64,000 nucleotides of DNA from JACRPH01 sp041665465 (GTDB lineage: Archaea; Nanobdellota; Nanobdellia; Woesearchaeales; GW2011-AR9), in assembly GCA_041665465.1 (NCBI GenBank), contig JBAYIU010000001.1, positions 1,364,001 to 1,428,000 on the forward strand, given 5' to 3'. How positions within the stretch are numbered: the first letter of the stretch is position 1; every line of letters starts with the position of its first letter. A model generated the notes under the pieces. That model was not told the origin of the DNA and did not search any database. It saw nothing but the letters and a program-made list of their open reading frames with translations. Shown piece after piece: positions 23,568 to 31,511 of this stretch. Position numbers and translations under genes: made by a program.

Positions 23568-24080
23568 CTAAGCAGACCTCTGTTGGTGTAATAATGATAA
23601 ATAATCACATAGCACTTTATTTTCACTATTGTAATCAAACAATTCTAATACTGTCCCAAAGTGTTTAATCATTTTCGTTTTAACAACAAAATCTCTTCTA
23701 TCTTCATGGTTAACTTCTGTGATTTCAGGCATTTCTCTAAACAAAGAGTAATTCTCACCTAAATTAAAATTATTTCTTTCACTGAGAGGATCAAAAGCGA
23801 TGATCCACCTTAAATCAGGTCTTTCTGTAGAACGTGAAATAGCTCCGTCAAAATTAACATATCTCTGAGTTAGATTTCCGTGAACGTAAAAAAGTGAATC
23901 TGGAGCAGCAATGGTCTTAAATCTGTCTGTATGTAGCCATAATTCATCATATTTCTTGAAACTAACTTGGAAACCAGTCTTTTCCGTTTTAGGAGAAACT
24001 CTTCGATTTATGTATTCTACATCTGATGGTGAAAGGCCATTATCCAAAATAATTACATCCAGAGGTATTAATTCTGTCAT
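23568..24080 (-). CDS. VHG-family tandem paralogue, copy 4
   Basis: This copy reads IPLDVIILDNG, SLFYVHGN with H67, YVNFDGAISRSTERPDLRW and IIAFDPLS, then YSLFREMP. NFDG replaces NFDR. The C-terminus (CDYLSLLHQQRSA) nearly equals that of copy 3 (YLQLLHQQRSA), a fourth duplicate pair, and their 3' DNA ends share a run of about 28 bases. It lies 2 bp after copy 3. Function unknown, as for the whole family. Confidence 0.8.
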   Translation of the reverse strand: MTELIPLDVIILDNGLSPSDVEYINRRVSPKTEKTGFQVSFKKYDELWLHTDRFKTIAAPDSLFYVHGNLTQRYVNFDGAISRSTERPDLRWIIAFDPLSERNNFNLGENYSLFREMPEITEVNHEDRRDFVVKTKMIKHFGTVLELFDYNSENKVLCDYLSLLHQQRSA

Positions 24081-24082
24081 TT

Positions 24083-24595
24083 CTATGCAGACCTCTGTTG
24101 GTGTAATAATTGTAAGTATGGATATAATGGGGTGTCGGGATTGACTTTAGTAAATAAACTAGTCCATTTTGTTGAGTTAGCTAGAATCTTTGCCTCTGCT
24201 ATTTTGGGATAATCTTCTGGATCCCCAATACGGTTTAGATGGGGCATATCTCTATATCTGTGATAACTTTCTGTGGTGCTAAAGTCATCTCTGTTACTGT
24301 GTGGATCAAATTCTACTATCCATTTTAAGTCAGGTCTTTCTTCTGAAAGAGCCAGAACTTGATCGAAGTTATCGTGACTTCCCATTCTGTTTCCATGTAC
24401 ATATAATAAGGCATTTTTTGTAGCTAAACCTGGAAAATCTTCTGGGTAAAAAAGTTCCTCTTCCGAATAGTGTTTAAAATTAACTTTAAACCCAGTTTTT
24501 ACAAAATCGGGAGAAACGCTATCATTAAATATATCTTGATACCCCAATAGTTCATTGTATATCACTATAAGATCTAAAGGAATAGGTTCAGTCAT
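24083..24595 (-). CDS. VHG-family tandem paralogue, copy 3
   Basis: It shows IPLDLIVIYNE, ALLYVHGNR with H67, HDNFDQVLALSEERPDLKW and IVEFDPHS, then YHRYRDMP. The region before VHG (EEELFYPEDFPGLATKN) is acidic, a property shared by most copies (for example ETDLL, ESDLE and EEDNLF), and it may be a surface loop. It is one base downstream of copy 2 and 2 bp upstream of copy 4. Confidence 0.8.
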   Translation of the reverse strand: MTEPIPLDLIVIYNELLGYQDIFNDSVSPDFVKTGFKVNFKHYSEEELFYPEDFPGLATKNALLYVHGNRMGSHDNFDQVLALSEERPDLKWIVEFDPHSNRDDFSTTESYHRYRDMPHLNRIGDPEDYPKIAEAKILANSTKWTSLFTKVNPDTPLYPYLQLLHQQRSA

Positions 24596-24596
24596 T

Positions 24597-25103
24597 TTAA
24601 GCTGACCTCTCCAAATATATTAATTCTAAATATTTTGTGAAGGAATTCTCTCCTTCTTGAGTAAGATAACCTAAGAATCTCATCGCTCCTCTTACATGAG
24701 CACAAATCTTTTCTTCTTTTAACCGGGCAGCAACATCAGGAATTCCAATTTCTGTTAAAGAAGGAAGTGCTCGATATTGAGCATATCTTTCCGGTGAGGA
24801 AAACTCTTCTGCTTCACTAAGGGGATCAAATTCTACTATCCATTTTAAATCTTGCCGCTTATCGGATATCTCTAGCAATCGATCAAAGTTTCTATGATTG
24901 GCTAATCTTCCTCCGTGAACGTAAACTAAGGAACCTTGCTCAACTCTGCTGGAAAACTTTTCCGGAGAGCCAAGAAGAAATTCTTCTCTTTTTCTGGGAA
25001 GAATATCAAATCTCTCCTGAATATATCTTGAGAAGATTGAGCTAAGAAAGTAATCTATAGAATCGTGCAAGATAACCAGATCTAAGGGGATAGGGTCTGA
25101 CAT
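24597..25103 (-). CDS. VHG-family tandem paralogue, copy 2
   Basis: Landmarks are IPLDLVILHDS, SLVYVHGG with H63, HRNFDRLLEISDKRQDLKW and IVEFDPLS, then YAQYRALP. Here the first strand ends HD, the closest in the family to the acidic pair of true receivers. RQDL replaces RPDL. The C-terminus (YLELIYLERSA) resembles copies 3 and 4. It begins 3 bp after the stop of copy 1. Confidence 0.8.
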   Translation of the reverse strand: MSDPIPLDLVILHDSIDYFLSSIFSRYIQERFDILPRKREEFLLGSPEKFSSRVEQGSLVYVHGGRLANHRNFDRLLEISDKRQDLKWIVEFDPLSEAEEFSSPERYAQYRALPSLTEIGIPDVAARLKEEKICAHVRGAMRFLGYLTQEGENSFTKYLELIYLERSA

Positions 25104-25106
25104 TTT

Positions 25107-25655
25107 TTATTTCCTCAAAGATTTTCTCCATTCTAACCATGCTGGCAAGTATTTGTCCATTACGGTGATGTCATCTGGAGTAACGGGTAAGATTTCTGCC
25201 ACATATCCAGTATAAGGAACGACAGGTTGAGCAACGATCTCTATCCAATCTCTCCTCTGGTTAACATCATATTCATTAAATGAGCCTTTTCGGATATCTC
25301 GATAAGCATCAACTAACTTATCAGCATCTTCCGGTTTCATTCTGTGGTAAGCATTTTCAAGACTTACTGGTGCATCAAACGTAACTAAAAATCTTAGATC
25401 CGGACGTTGTTCTGATATTTCTAACACTCTTTTAAAGTTATAAAATCCTGTTCCCTGCCCACCATGGACTACTGAGATAGCATAAGGGGGAAACATTTCT
25501 TCTAAATCTTCTTCAAAAAGATTATCTTCCTCAAATGCTCTAAAAGAATAAGAACTTAACCCTAATCTTTTAGTCATAATAGCTACATCATTAGACATCA
25601 ACTCATTAGGTTCTCCAAAGAACCATCTAAAGTCTAAACTGTTTGCTTCTGCCAT
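25107..25655 (-). CDS. VHG-family tandem paralogue, copy 1 (promoter-proximal, most divergent)
   Basis: The first gene of the operon and its longest copy (182 aa). It keeps LDFRWFF, ISVVHGG with H64, YNFKRVLEISEQRPDLRF and LVTFDA. It has an insert after the Asp (about residues 98-125), and lacks the Tyr before VHG. A TATA-like ATTTATAAAATA on the minus strand (about 25677-25688) lies 27 nt from the ATG, with GGGAGA just before the start. This promoter probably drives all eleven genes. Being most divergent, it may be the oldest copy. Confidence 0.78.
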   Translation of the reverse strand: MAEANSLDFRWFFGEPNELMSNDVAIMTKRLGLSSYSFRAFEEDNLFEEDLEEMFPPYAISVVHGGQGTGFYNFKRVLEISEQRPDLRFLVTFDAPVSLENAYHRMKPEDADKLVDAYRDIRKGSFNEYDVNQRRDWIEIVAQPVVPYTGYVAEILPVTPDDITVMDKYLPAWLEWRKSLRK

Positions 25656-25676
25656 TCTCCCTTAAAATCCTTCTTA

Positions 25677-25736
25677 TTTTATAAATCTTTTCGAATTTAC
25701 TCCTTGTAAGTAGTTTCCCCCCTAACCTTTATAAAC
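25677..25736. promoter_or_regulatory. Divergent promoters of the VHG operon and the 25758 gene
   Basis: ATTTATAAAATA (minus strand, about 25688..25677) and CTTTATAAAC (25727-25736, plus strand) lie about 26-27 nt from their respective ATGs. Both transcripts should be leaderless or nearly so. The 40 bp between them could hold a shared operator, though no repeat is visible. Confidence 0.55.
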
Positions 25737-25757
25737 TTGAACGTATTCCCTGCCTAA

Positions 25758-26387
25758 ATGGCCGTTGAATCTTATGTGGAACAGTTCTTGGAGAATTCTC
25801 GGCGAATGCGGGATCAAATTCGAAGTAGTCCAGAAGTGATGGATCAGATTGGGATTGCTATCGGTGGAGCAAATGGAGCGAATAATCCTTATTCTTGGTT
25901 AGATGGAACGTATTGCCGTCTTATTGCTGGAGAATTAGGATTAAAACAGCGCGATGCCTTTTATTTACAAATAGCGGTGAGCGTTAAAGCTGATTTATAT
26001 CTTCCTGATCTTCCCATCACTTCTTTTGCCGTAGTCTTACATGGTCCTTCTAAAGAAGATTTATATCAATATTATTTAGTTCAGGACTTGGGAAACGTTT
26101 GGGATGTGGATGATCCCAATCTTATCAAACGTAATCCTCAATTTGTTCCCGAACTAGAAAGATTAGAAGCTCATTTAGAAAGTAAAGGTTATCACGAGTG
26201 TCCTGATTCTCGATACCATTCTTTAGGGTTTAGTGGAGAGAGGATAGTTCTTCATGATTTAGATTGTAAAGTGATGATTAAACACGACCAGATCTTGCGT
26301 GGAGCGATAAGCGGTAAAGGCGAGTTTGGTTACCTTAACGGAATATATCAACGTTTAGCTTCTCCAGAATTTTCTTTAGAAATATAA
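25758..26387 (+). CDS. Uncharacterised 209-aa protein
   Basis: I do not recognise this protein. It is soluble, with a Gly-rich segment (GIAIGGANGANNPYSW) near residue 30 and an alpha/beta pattern later (FAVVLHGPSKEDLYQYYLV). It is divergent from the VHG-paralogue operon, sharing its promoter region, so coordinated expression is possible. Its 3' end lies one base from the SemiSWEET stop. The phrase VVLHGPS echoes the VHG motif of the neighbours, but the surrounding residues do not align. Confidence 0.58.
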   Translation: MAVESYVEQFLENSRRMRDQIRSSPEVMDQIGIAIGGANGANNPYSWLDGTYCRLIAGELGLKQRDAFYLQIAVSVKADLYLPDLPITSFAVVLHGPSKEDLYQYYLVQDLGNVWDVDDPNLIKRNPQFVPELERLEAHLESKGYHECPDSRYHSLGFSGERIVLHDLDCKVMIKHDQILRGAISGKGEFGYLNGIYQRLASPEFSLEI

Positions 26388-26388
26388 A

Positions 26389-26727
26389 CTAACTGTACAT
26401 CACAATCCCGGTTAGGACAAAAGCATAAATCACTAGCCATAAAGAATACATGATTATCAACGGTTTTACTTTATGCACCATAGCATAGATCAACATTGGA
26501 ATTCCCAGGAGAGCATAAAGACTCCAAGTGATTAAAGAAACTCCTACTGCATTCTGTTGGCTATAAATATCATAAATCTGAGGAACGGTAGTAAAAGGAC
26601 CAACGATGGAGATACAATAAATTAATCTATCCAAATACCGCACTCCTTTACTAGGATGAGGATAGGCTTGATGTTGAAGATGAATTCTTTTTCTGAGATG
26701 TTGATGATGTTCGACCCCTTTTAACAT
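26389..26727 (-). CDS. SemiSWEET/PQ-loop small membrane transporter
   Basis: Residues 30-110 form three membrane helices with the PQ-loop signature: VGPFTTVPQIYDIY, then NAVGVSLITWSLYALLGIPML, and a third helix. This is one MtN3 repeat, as in SemiSWEET proteins, which dimerise to make a sugar-transport pathway. An N-terminal His-rich basic extension (HHQHLRKRIHLQHQ) of about 28 residues is unusual. An in-frame later start cannot be ruled out, since no strong SD is visible. The substrate is not predictable. It lies downstream of a small zinc-finger gene on the same strand. Confidence 0.78.
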   Translation of the reverse strand: MLKGVEHHQHLRKRIHLQHQAYPHPSKGVRYLDRLIYCISIVGPFTTVPQIYDIYSQQNAVGVSLITWSLYALLGIPMLIYAMVHKVKPLIIMYSLWLVIYAFVLTGIVMYS

Positions 26728-26765
26728 AAGAAATAGGAAATTTGTGGATTATATAAACATAACGC

Positions 26766-27035
26766 TTACTTGTATTTAACTCGATATTCTTGTGGTTCTC
26801 CACAATGTGCACAGTATCCGAACACTTCTGCTTCTTTTCTTTTTCCACTAAGTGGAATTACATGTTGGATCGAAAATCTGCGATGACCATGTTTACACTC
26901 TCTCTTTTTCTGTTCATATCTTCTAATAATCCCAGAAACATAATCTGTTACAAATCTTTTGTCTTCTTCCTTAAGTGGAGTAGTAGAAACCAGTATATCC
27001 AATACTCGTTGTTCTAACTCTCTCTGGTCAGCCAT
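26766..27035 (-). CDS. Small protein with C-terminal zinc-finger-like Cys/His
   Basis: The 89-aa chain has a helical N-terminus (residues 1-42) and a C-terminal section with RECKHGHRRFS and YCAHCGEPQEYRV, giving C-x-H-x-H plus C-x2-C as possible zinc ligands. The zinc site may bind nucleic acid or stabilise the fold. The start is the first ATG, MADQRELEQR, with no competing upstream start. It is 38 bp upstream of the SemiSWEET gene. No family was recognised. Confidence 0.62.
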   Translation of the reverse strand: MADQRELEQRVLDILVSTTPLKEEDKRFVTDYVSGIIRRYEQKKRECKHGHRRFSIQHVIPLSGKRKEAEVFGYCAHCGEPQEYRVKYK

Positions 27036-27123
27036 TTCTCTTGCTTAAAGGGAGCTGTTTATAAGTATTATTATTGTCTAGAAATTACAAAGGTTTAAGA
27101 AACCATTAGTAATCTCTTGAAGA

Positions 27124-27288
27124 ATGAAGATTGATTCTCAACCTCAACATCTGGTCTTAACCCAGAACGATTGTCCAGAATGCGGTACTTCCTTACATAA
27201 AGGTCAACATAAATTCGCTGATGGAATGTTTGAAGTATTTTATTGTAAGAGTTGTGGATATAGAAAAGAAATCGGGATGAAAGAATAA
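27124..27288 (+). CDS. 54-aa zinc-ribbon protein
   Basis: A short frame encodes MKIDSQPQHLVLTQNDCPEC, then GTSLHKGQHKF and FEVFYCKSCGYRKEIGMKE. The C-x2-C ... C-x2-C arrangement with CGY is a classical zinc ribbon. The frame has a clean stop, 0 bp from the end of the convergent FHA-caspase gene. The two Cys pairs in a 54-aa frame make chance unlikely. Function is unknown; such ribbons often belong to RNA- or DNA-binding proteins. Confidence 0.65.
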   Translation: MKIDSQPQHLVLTQNDCPECGTSLHKGQHKFADGMFEVFYCKSCGYRKEIGMKE

Positions 27289-28353
27289 TTATTCTTTTAA
27301 GGCGTTCATTCCGGCAATACTAGGAAGAAAGATCGTAAATCCGGTTACTAAAGGTTTCTGTCCCTTACTGACTAAATAATAATCCTCTTTCAGTTCATCT
27401 AATCTTTTGAGATCGATTCTGTCAGGAGTACTTTCAAATATTCTTTCTAAGGCTCGACTGAAATGTCCCATTCTTCGGAATGCTTCGTTACTATCATGCT
27501 TACCTTCGTAAGCTACTGCATCCTTGGTTGTAGCGGCCATGATTAGAGAATGTTCTGGGACTAGACTTTGATCACAGAATTGACCGGCATAACATGCATC
27601 TAAGATGATCAGTTTCTTACCTCTAATCTGATCGATGGTATTGTATAATCTTTCCGGGCTTAAAACATTGTCTCTCAAATTTAATCCCATATTCTCCTCT
27701 CCATGGCCAGAATAATGAAACACGGTTAAAGAGTTATCTGTGGCTTGGCGTTGAATATTCTCTAATTGATCTAAGACTCTTCGCTGGGTTGCTTCTTCCT
27801 CTAGTAAAGTAATAATGTTCCCTCCAAACCCTTTTCGTAGTGATAATAATCTTTTCATTTCTAGTATGTCTGGCTGGACTCCTTGAAGGTTATATCCAGA
27901 ATTTCCTACTAGTAAGGCAAAGTTCTGGTCTTCAGAAGTTTTGGGGAAATAATTGAACTGAAATTCAACTCCTTTGTCGCAACCAGGGGCAAGAACAATC
28001 AAATCTCCTTCAGTTAATAGTTGATCAATCCCACCTCCAATCTTAATTCCATTTAAAGTAGTTCCATTTGCAGAATGTAAATCTCTTAAATAATATCTCT
28101 CTTCTTCCGGGAATAATAAAGCATGATTTCTAGACACTTGGTTTCTTTCTCCATCAATCTGTACTACTATTCTTGCTTCATTGAATTTTCCGGGTCTGGC
28201 TCTTCCAGTTTGATCAAAAAAATCTACAGGACTATCTTGTCCATGTTTCTGAATAACTCCTCCTCTACCTAGATGAGTAACTCCATCTAGGGTCACAGAA
28301 AGTCCGTTTAGTTCAGGAGTAAGAGCTTTAATTCTGGCTAACATAAATCCCAA
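27289..28353 (-). CDS. FHA-caspase (metacaspase-like) fusion protein
   Basis: The N-terminal FHA domain (residues 1-135) has R30 in HLGRGG, S74-R75-N-H77 in VSRNHALL and S94-A-N96-G97 in HSANGTTLNG, so phosphothreonine binding is expected. The C-terminal peptidase C14 domain has FALLVGNSGY, catalytic H217 in FHYSGHGEE and catalytic C254 in LIILDACYAG. Both catalytic residues are intact. Caspase-fold proteins cut after Arg/Lys or Asp and often act in signalling or cell death. Fusion to a phospho-reader suggests activation or targeting by phosphorylation. It has no signal peptide. Two stand-alone FHA proteins lie at 15320 and 15744. No obvious kinase partner is adjacent. Confidence 0.9.
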   Translation of the reverse strand: MGFMLARIKALTPELNGLSVTLDGVTHLGRGGVIQKHGQDSPVDFFDQTGRARPGKFNEARIVVQIDGERNQVSRNHALLFPEEERYYLRDLHSANGTTLNGIKIGGGIDQLLTEGDLIVLAPGCDKGVEFQFNYFPKTSEDQNFALLVGNSGYNLQGVQPDILEMKRLLSLRKGFGGNIITLLEEEATQRRVLDQLENIQRQATDNSLTVFHYSGHGEENMGLNLRDNVLSPERLYNTIDQIRGKKLIILDACYAGQFCDQSLVPEHSLIMAATTKDAVAYEGKHDSNEAFRRMGHFSRALERIFESTPDRIDLKRLDELKEDYYLVSKGQKPLVTGFTIFLPSIAGMNALKE

Positions 28354-28409
28354 GAACTGAATCCTATATATAAGGATTGCTACTTTAAAGTAACTAATTA
28401 TTTAGTGAA

Positions 28410-28450
28410 CTAACGACCCATTCCCTTCGGAACTTTCCCGCCCATCTTCT
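28410..28450 (-). pseudogene. Remnant of a second srp54 3' end
   Basis: Leftward, this encodes KMGGKVPKGMGR and a stop, matching the C-terminus of the intact srp54 (KMGGKMPKGIGR and stop) in 10 of 12 residues, while most third positions and the stop codon differ (TAG versus TAA). It lies 145 bp past the intact stop. Short, but the run of identical residues ending in a stop is unlikely by chance. It parallels the asnS remnant. Confidence 0.7.
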
Positions 28451-28463
28451 GCGATCACAAACC

Positions 28464-28587
28464 TTTTGACTTCGCAAAACACAAAATGAAGCAACGACTT
28501 CATTTGTGCGCAGATGAATCTTTCACATTCATCTTGCGTGTTTGATCGAAATTAATCAAGTGGAACACTCGCTATGCTCGGTTCCAC
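28464..28587. repeat. Cluster of five consecutive hairpins
   Basis: Five inverted repeats follow one another. They are TTTTG/CAAAA (28464-28479); an 11-bp stem with one bulged base (28480-28508, TGAAG core); an 11-bp stem with one bulged base (28509-28538, GATGAAT core); TTGAT/ATCAA (28542-28559); and GTGGAAC/GTTCCAC (28560-28587). The second and third abut exactly. It fills the gap between the intact and remnant srp54 ends. It could be a structured RNA or a non-autonomous element. Confidence 0.65.
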
Positions 28588-28594
28588 GACAGAA

Positions 28595-29944
28595 TTATCT
28601 TCCTATGCCTTTGGGCATTTTACCGCCCATCTTCTTCATCATCTTGCCCAGATCTTTTTCTCCTTTCATCATCTTCATCATTTTCTTGGCCATGCGATGT
28701 TGTTTCAACAGTTCTCTAATCTCTGTAGCTTTAACACCAGAACCGGCAGCGATTCGATCAATCCTTTCTGCACTAATGATCTCTGGATCTTCTAACTCTT
28801 TTTGAGTCATGCTATCCATAGCGATACGCCATTTCTCTAGTTTACCTTCCTGTACATCGATCATGTCTTTAGGTAACTTTACTGAACTGAAACCAGGAAT
28901 CATTTCTATCAATTTAGAGAAAGAACCCATCTTCTTCATGGACTTCATTTGTTGATATAAATCTAATAAACTAAATTCTCCTTTGAGCAATTTCTGCTCC
29001 ATATCTTTAGCATCTTCTTCTTTAACCACTTCTCGAGCTTTTTCTAATAGAGATTCAATGTCTCCCATTCCGATTAATCGGCCTACGAAACGTTGCGGAT
29101 AGAATACTTCTAAATCATCAACTTTTTCTCCCACTCCGATAAACTTAATGGGAGAGTTAGTTACAGCACAAGCAGAAAGAGCTCCTCCTCCTTTAGCTGT
29201 ACCTTCTAATTTAGTAACGATAACTCCGGTAACATTACAAGTATCATGGAATGCTTGTGCTTGGGTCTGGGCTGCTTGTCCGATATCTGCAGAAATAACT
29301 AATAATCTTTCTTCCGGTTGAGCAAGCTTGTTTATCTGGTTAAGTTCTTCAATCAGATCCTCTGATAAAGCGTCTCTTCCAGCGGTATCGATTATCACTA
29401 AATCATATTCTGCTAACTTCTTCTGGAAATGAGAATAGATCTTAGAAGGGTCTTTCTCTTTTTTAATTCCTAAAAAATCAACTCCAATACCGTTTGCTAA
29501 CTGTTCTAACTGTTCATAAGCTGCTGGTCGCCAAGTATCGGTCTGCATCACTGCTATTTTATGTCCACGCTTTTTGTAGAATTTAGCTAATTTTCCCGCT
29601 GTAGTAGTCTTACCTGATCCAAATAACCCAACCAGCATAATCTTAGTGGGCTTTTTTTCAAACTTTATCTCATAAACTTCTTTACCTAAGAAGTTAGTTA
29701 ACTCTTCATAAACAACAGTTACAATCTGTTCTCTCTTAGTAATTCCCGGGGGAGTGCTTTCTTTAGCTCTTTCTTTAATCTTATTAGTAAGGTTGAATAC
29801 CAGTTGAACATTAGTGTCTGATTGTAAAAGTGCTCTTTGAATGTCTTTTACTAGTTCATTGATTAGCTTATCATCTACAAAAACTGCATTAGTAATCTTT
29901 TGTAAGGTGTTTCTTAAAGATTCACCTAACTTTTCTAGGACCAT
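28595..29944 (-). CDS. srp54: Signal recognition particle protein SRP54
   Basis: SRP54 binds signal sequences and SRP RNA and delivers ribosomes to the membrane. The N-domain (residues 1-90) precedes the G-domain with LVGLFGSGKTTTAGKLA (G1), DTWRPAAYEQL, IIDTAGRD (G3) and TKLEGTAKGGGALS (G4 region). The Met-rich M-domain ends in repeated MKKMM-type sequence and a Gly/Lys tail. At 449 aa it has the normal archaeal length and all GTPase motifs. A diverged copy of the last 12 codons lies beyond a hairpin cluster downstream. It follows the small unknown gene at 29977 by 32 bp. Confidence 0.97.
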   Translation of the reverse strand: MVLEKLGESLRNTLQKITNAVFVDDKLINELVKDIQRALLQSDTNVQLVFNLTNKIKERAKESTPPGITKREQIVTVVYEELTNFLGKEVYEIKFEKKPTKIMLVGLFGSGKTTTAGKLAKFYKKRGHKIAVMQTDTWRPAAYEQLEQLANGIGVDFLGIKKEKDPSKIYSHFQKKLAEYDLVIIDTAGRDALSEDLIEELNQINKLAQPEERLLVISADIGQAAQTQAQAFHDTCNVTGVIVTKLEGTAKGGGALSACAVTNSPIKFIGVGEKVDDLEVFYPQRFVGRLIGMGDIESLLEKAREVVKEEDAKDMEQKLLKGEFSLLDLYQQMKSMKKMGSFSKLIEMIPGFSSVKLPKDMIDVQEGKLEKWRIAMDSMTQKELEDPEIISAERIDRIAAGSGVKATEIRELLKQHRMAKKMMKMMKGEKDLGKMMKKMGGKMPKGIGR

Positions 29945-29976
29945 TTTAAGATGAAAAGAAAGTAGTTATATAAAGA

Positions 29977-30321
29977 TTACTTGGGTTTCCTGGATTTTCT
30001 TGGTGGTTTAGTTTCTCCTAATAATGCGGCTAATCCTTGTTCAGATAAAGCTAATTCTTCTCTCGCTGTCTTACGATCGTAACGTTGAATTAAGGCTAAA
30101 GCAGTATATTTATCACTTAAAGCAATTTGTTTTGGAGCTAAATGTTCTTCAGGAGCTGCTCGAGGAGAAACCTGGCCCCCAGCAGCAAATAACAGACAAG
30201 AATAATTCCCCTGATCTACTTGATATTGAACGTAAGTGTAATTCCCTTGAGCTAAAACCATATTGGCTTGATTACGAAGTGCTATCGGATCAGTATTAAC
30301 TAGTATCTCAATATGGGCCAT
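29977..30321 (-). CDS. Uncharacterised 114-aa protein with basic tail
   Basis: I do not recognise this protein. It begins with a beta-rich half (AHIEILVNTD, then NYTYVQYQVDQGNYSCLLFAAGG) and continues into a helical half. It ends in the basic KPPRKSRKPK. The start is a single ATG, with no better upstream start. It precedes srp54 by 32 bp on the same strand and may be co-transcribed with it. The C-terminal Lys/Arg/Pro stretch could contact RNA or membrane, as an inference. Confidence 0.55.
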   Translation of the reverse strand: MAHIEILVNTDPIALRNQANMVLAQGNYTYVQYQVDQGNYSCLLFAAGGQVSPRAAPEEHLAPKQIALSDKYTALALIQRYDRKTAREELALSEQGLAALLGETKPPRKSRKPK

Positions 30322-30383
30322 TTACTTCTAAAAAGAAGCATTCTTTTTAAGTTTTACTACCCAAAGGGACTAAACAAATAAAA

Positions 30384-31511
30384 TTAATATGCAAAAATAA
30401 TTATTGCTCCTAAGATTGCGGTAATTAGAGCAACCAGTGAATTCAGCCACCATAACTGTTTCTTCTTCCAGATCCACATCCCTCTCTCTCCAGCATCTTC
30501 TCCTACTTCTCGGATAAGGAAGACCAATACGGCGATAGCTAAAGGAAGCAGGAACAATACTAGCAGATAATAAATGCTAATGACTGTAACTAAAGTAGTA
30601 TTTTCTCCTAGACCGATAAGATGTCTCATCCACCCAAATTCTTTAGACAGACCAGAAAAACTGAACAGGGCAGTGATTATTCCGAGAATAAATACTCCTA
30701 ATCCGCTGAATAAAGCATTACGTCGAGCTTTCCATCCTTGCTGTTTATCATGGTTCATATGTTCAAACAGTTCTCCTTTTCCAGCAAGATGACGTCTAAG
30801 TAATAACAGAGAGAATAATACTGCTATTCCTCCCATGATTTTGTATCCCCACAAGGTTACTTCTTCTCCGGCAAACCAAGTAAGTAACCCGAACACATAT
30901 AGCAAGTACACTAAAAACGATCCGACTACGAACACCAAAGATTTCTTTAATATCTCTCTTTTCTCTTTATTGCTCGAGATTAAAATTACGGTGATCAACA
31001 TTAAGATAGACACTAAAGCTAAGATTCCTGAAGACAAGTAACTGGAAACAGCAGCTTTAGTGATAGTTAAAAGAGTTAAACTTTGTAACAAAGTGATATG
31101 TTCACTTTTTCCTACTACCCCCATAACTTTGTTTTCGGTAGGTAAAGGACAAACCGTGTTGTCATTTTGGTTAATATGGGTTTCTAAAAGTTCTCCCATC
31201 GGTTTCTGTCCGATAAAGTAACTAGTGGCAGAGAACAATGCCGGTAATCCTCGTTGTGATTCAGGAATACCATAAGCATCAAAATATTGGTTTAATTCCG
31301 CTAGATTTTCTTTACTGTAATATACTTCAATGCGTTTAACGCTTACTTCTGGATACTTATCTTGTAATCCTTTGATGTAATTGCTGCTGAGATCGCAGTC
31401 GTTACATCCTTTTCCATAGAAATAGTATAAACAATCGCTTTCTGCTAATGCCAAACTGCTGAATAATATTAGGAGCAGTATAAATGTGCCTATCACCATA
31501 CTTTTTGCCAT
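30384..31511 (-). CDS. Thioredoxin-like/CcdA-type membrane thiol protein
   Basis: A signal peptide (residues 1-24) is followed by a thioredoxin-fold domain with the redox motif G35-C36-N-D-C39 and a later LPALF cis-Pro candidate (GLPALFSA). Cys27 is also present. The C-terminal 230 residues hold about six membrane helices, like CcdA/DsbD proteins, which carry reducing equivalents across the membrane. Membrane-embedded cysteines typical of CcdA were not seen, so the membrane part may have another role. The extracellular redox domain would suit the many Cys-containing exported proteins here. It may act with the cytoplasmic thioredoxin at 32887. Confidence 0.72.
   Translation of the reverse strand: MAKSMVIGTFILLLILFSSLALAESDCLYYFYGKGCNDCDLSSNYIKGLQDKYPEVSVKRIEVYYSKENLAELNQYFDAYGIPESQRGLPALFSATSYFIGQKPMGELLETHINQNDNTVCPLPTENKVMGVVGKSEHITLLQSLTLLTITKAAVSSYLSSGILALVSILMLITVILISSNKEKREILKKSLVFVVGSFLVYLLYVFGLLTWFAGEEVTLWGYKIMGGIAVLFSLLLLRRHLAGKGELFEHMNHDKQQGWKARRNALFSGLGVFILGIITALFSFSGLSKEFGWMRHLIGLGENTTLVTVISIYYLLVLFLLPLAIAVLVFLIREVGEDAGERGMWIWKKKQLWWLNSLVALITAILGAIIIFAY

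Noticed and set aside
18514..25655. The ten repeats as a CRISPR array or as one frameshifted giant gene
   Set aside because: Each unit is a complete frame with its own start and stop, repeats are about 500 bp and diverged, and overlaps are of the ATGA type expected for an operon.
28464..28587. Hairpin cluster as SRP RNA or a CRISPR array
   Set aside because: Far too short for SRP RNA and lacking its conserved domain; the hairpins differ from each other in sequence and size, so they are not CRISPR repeats.
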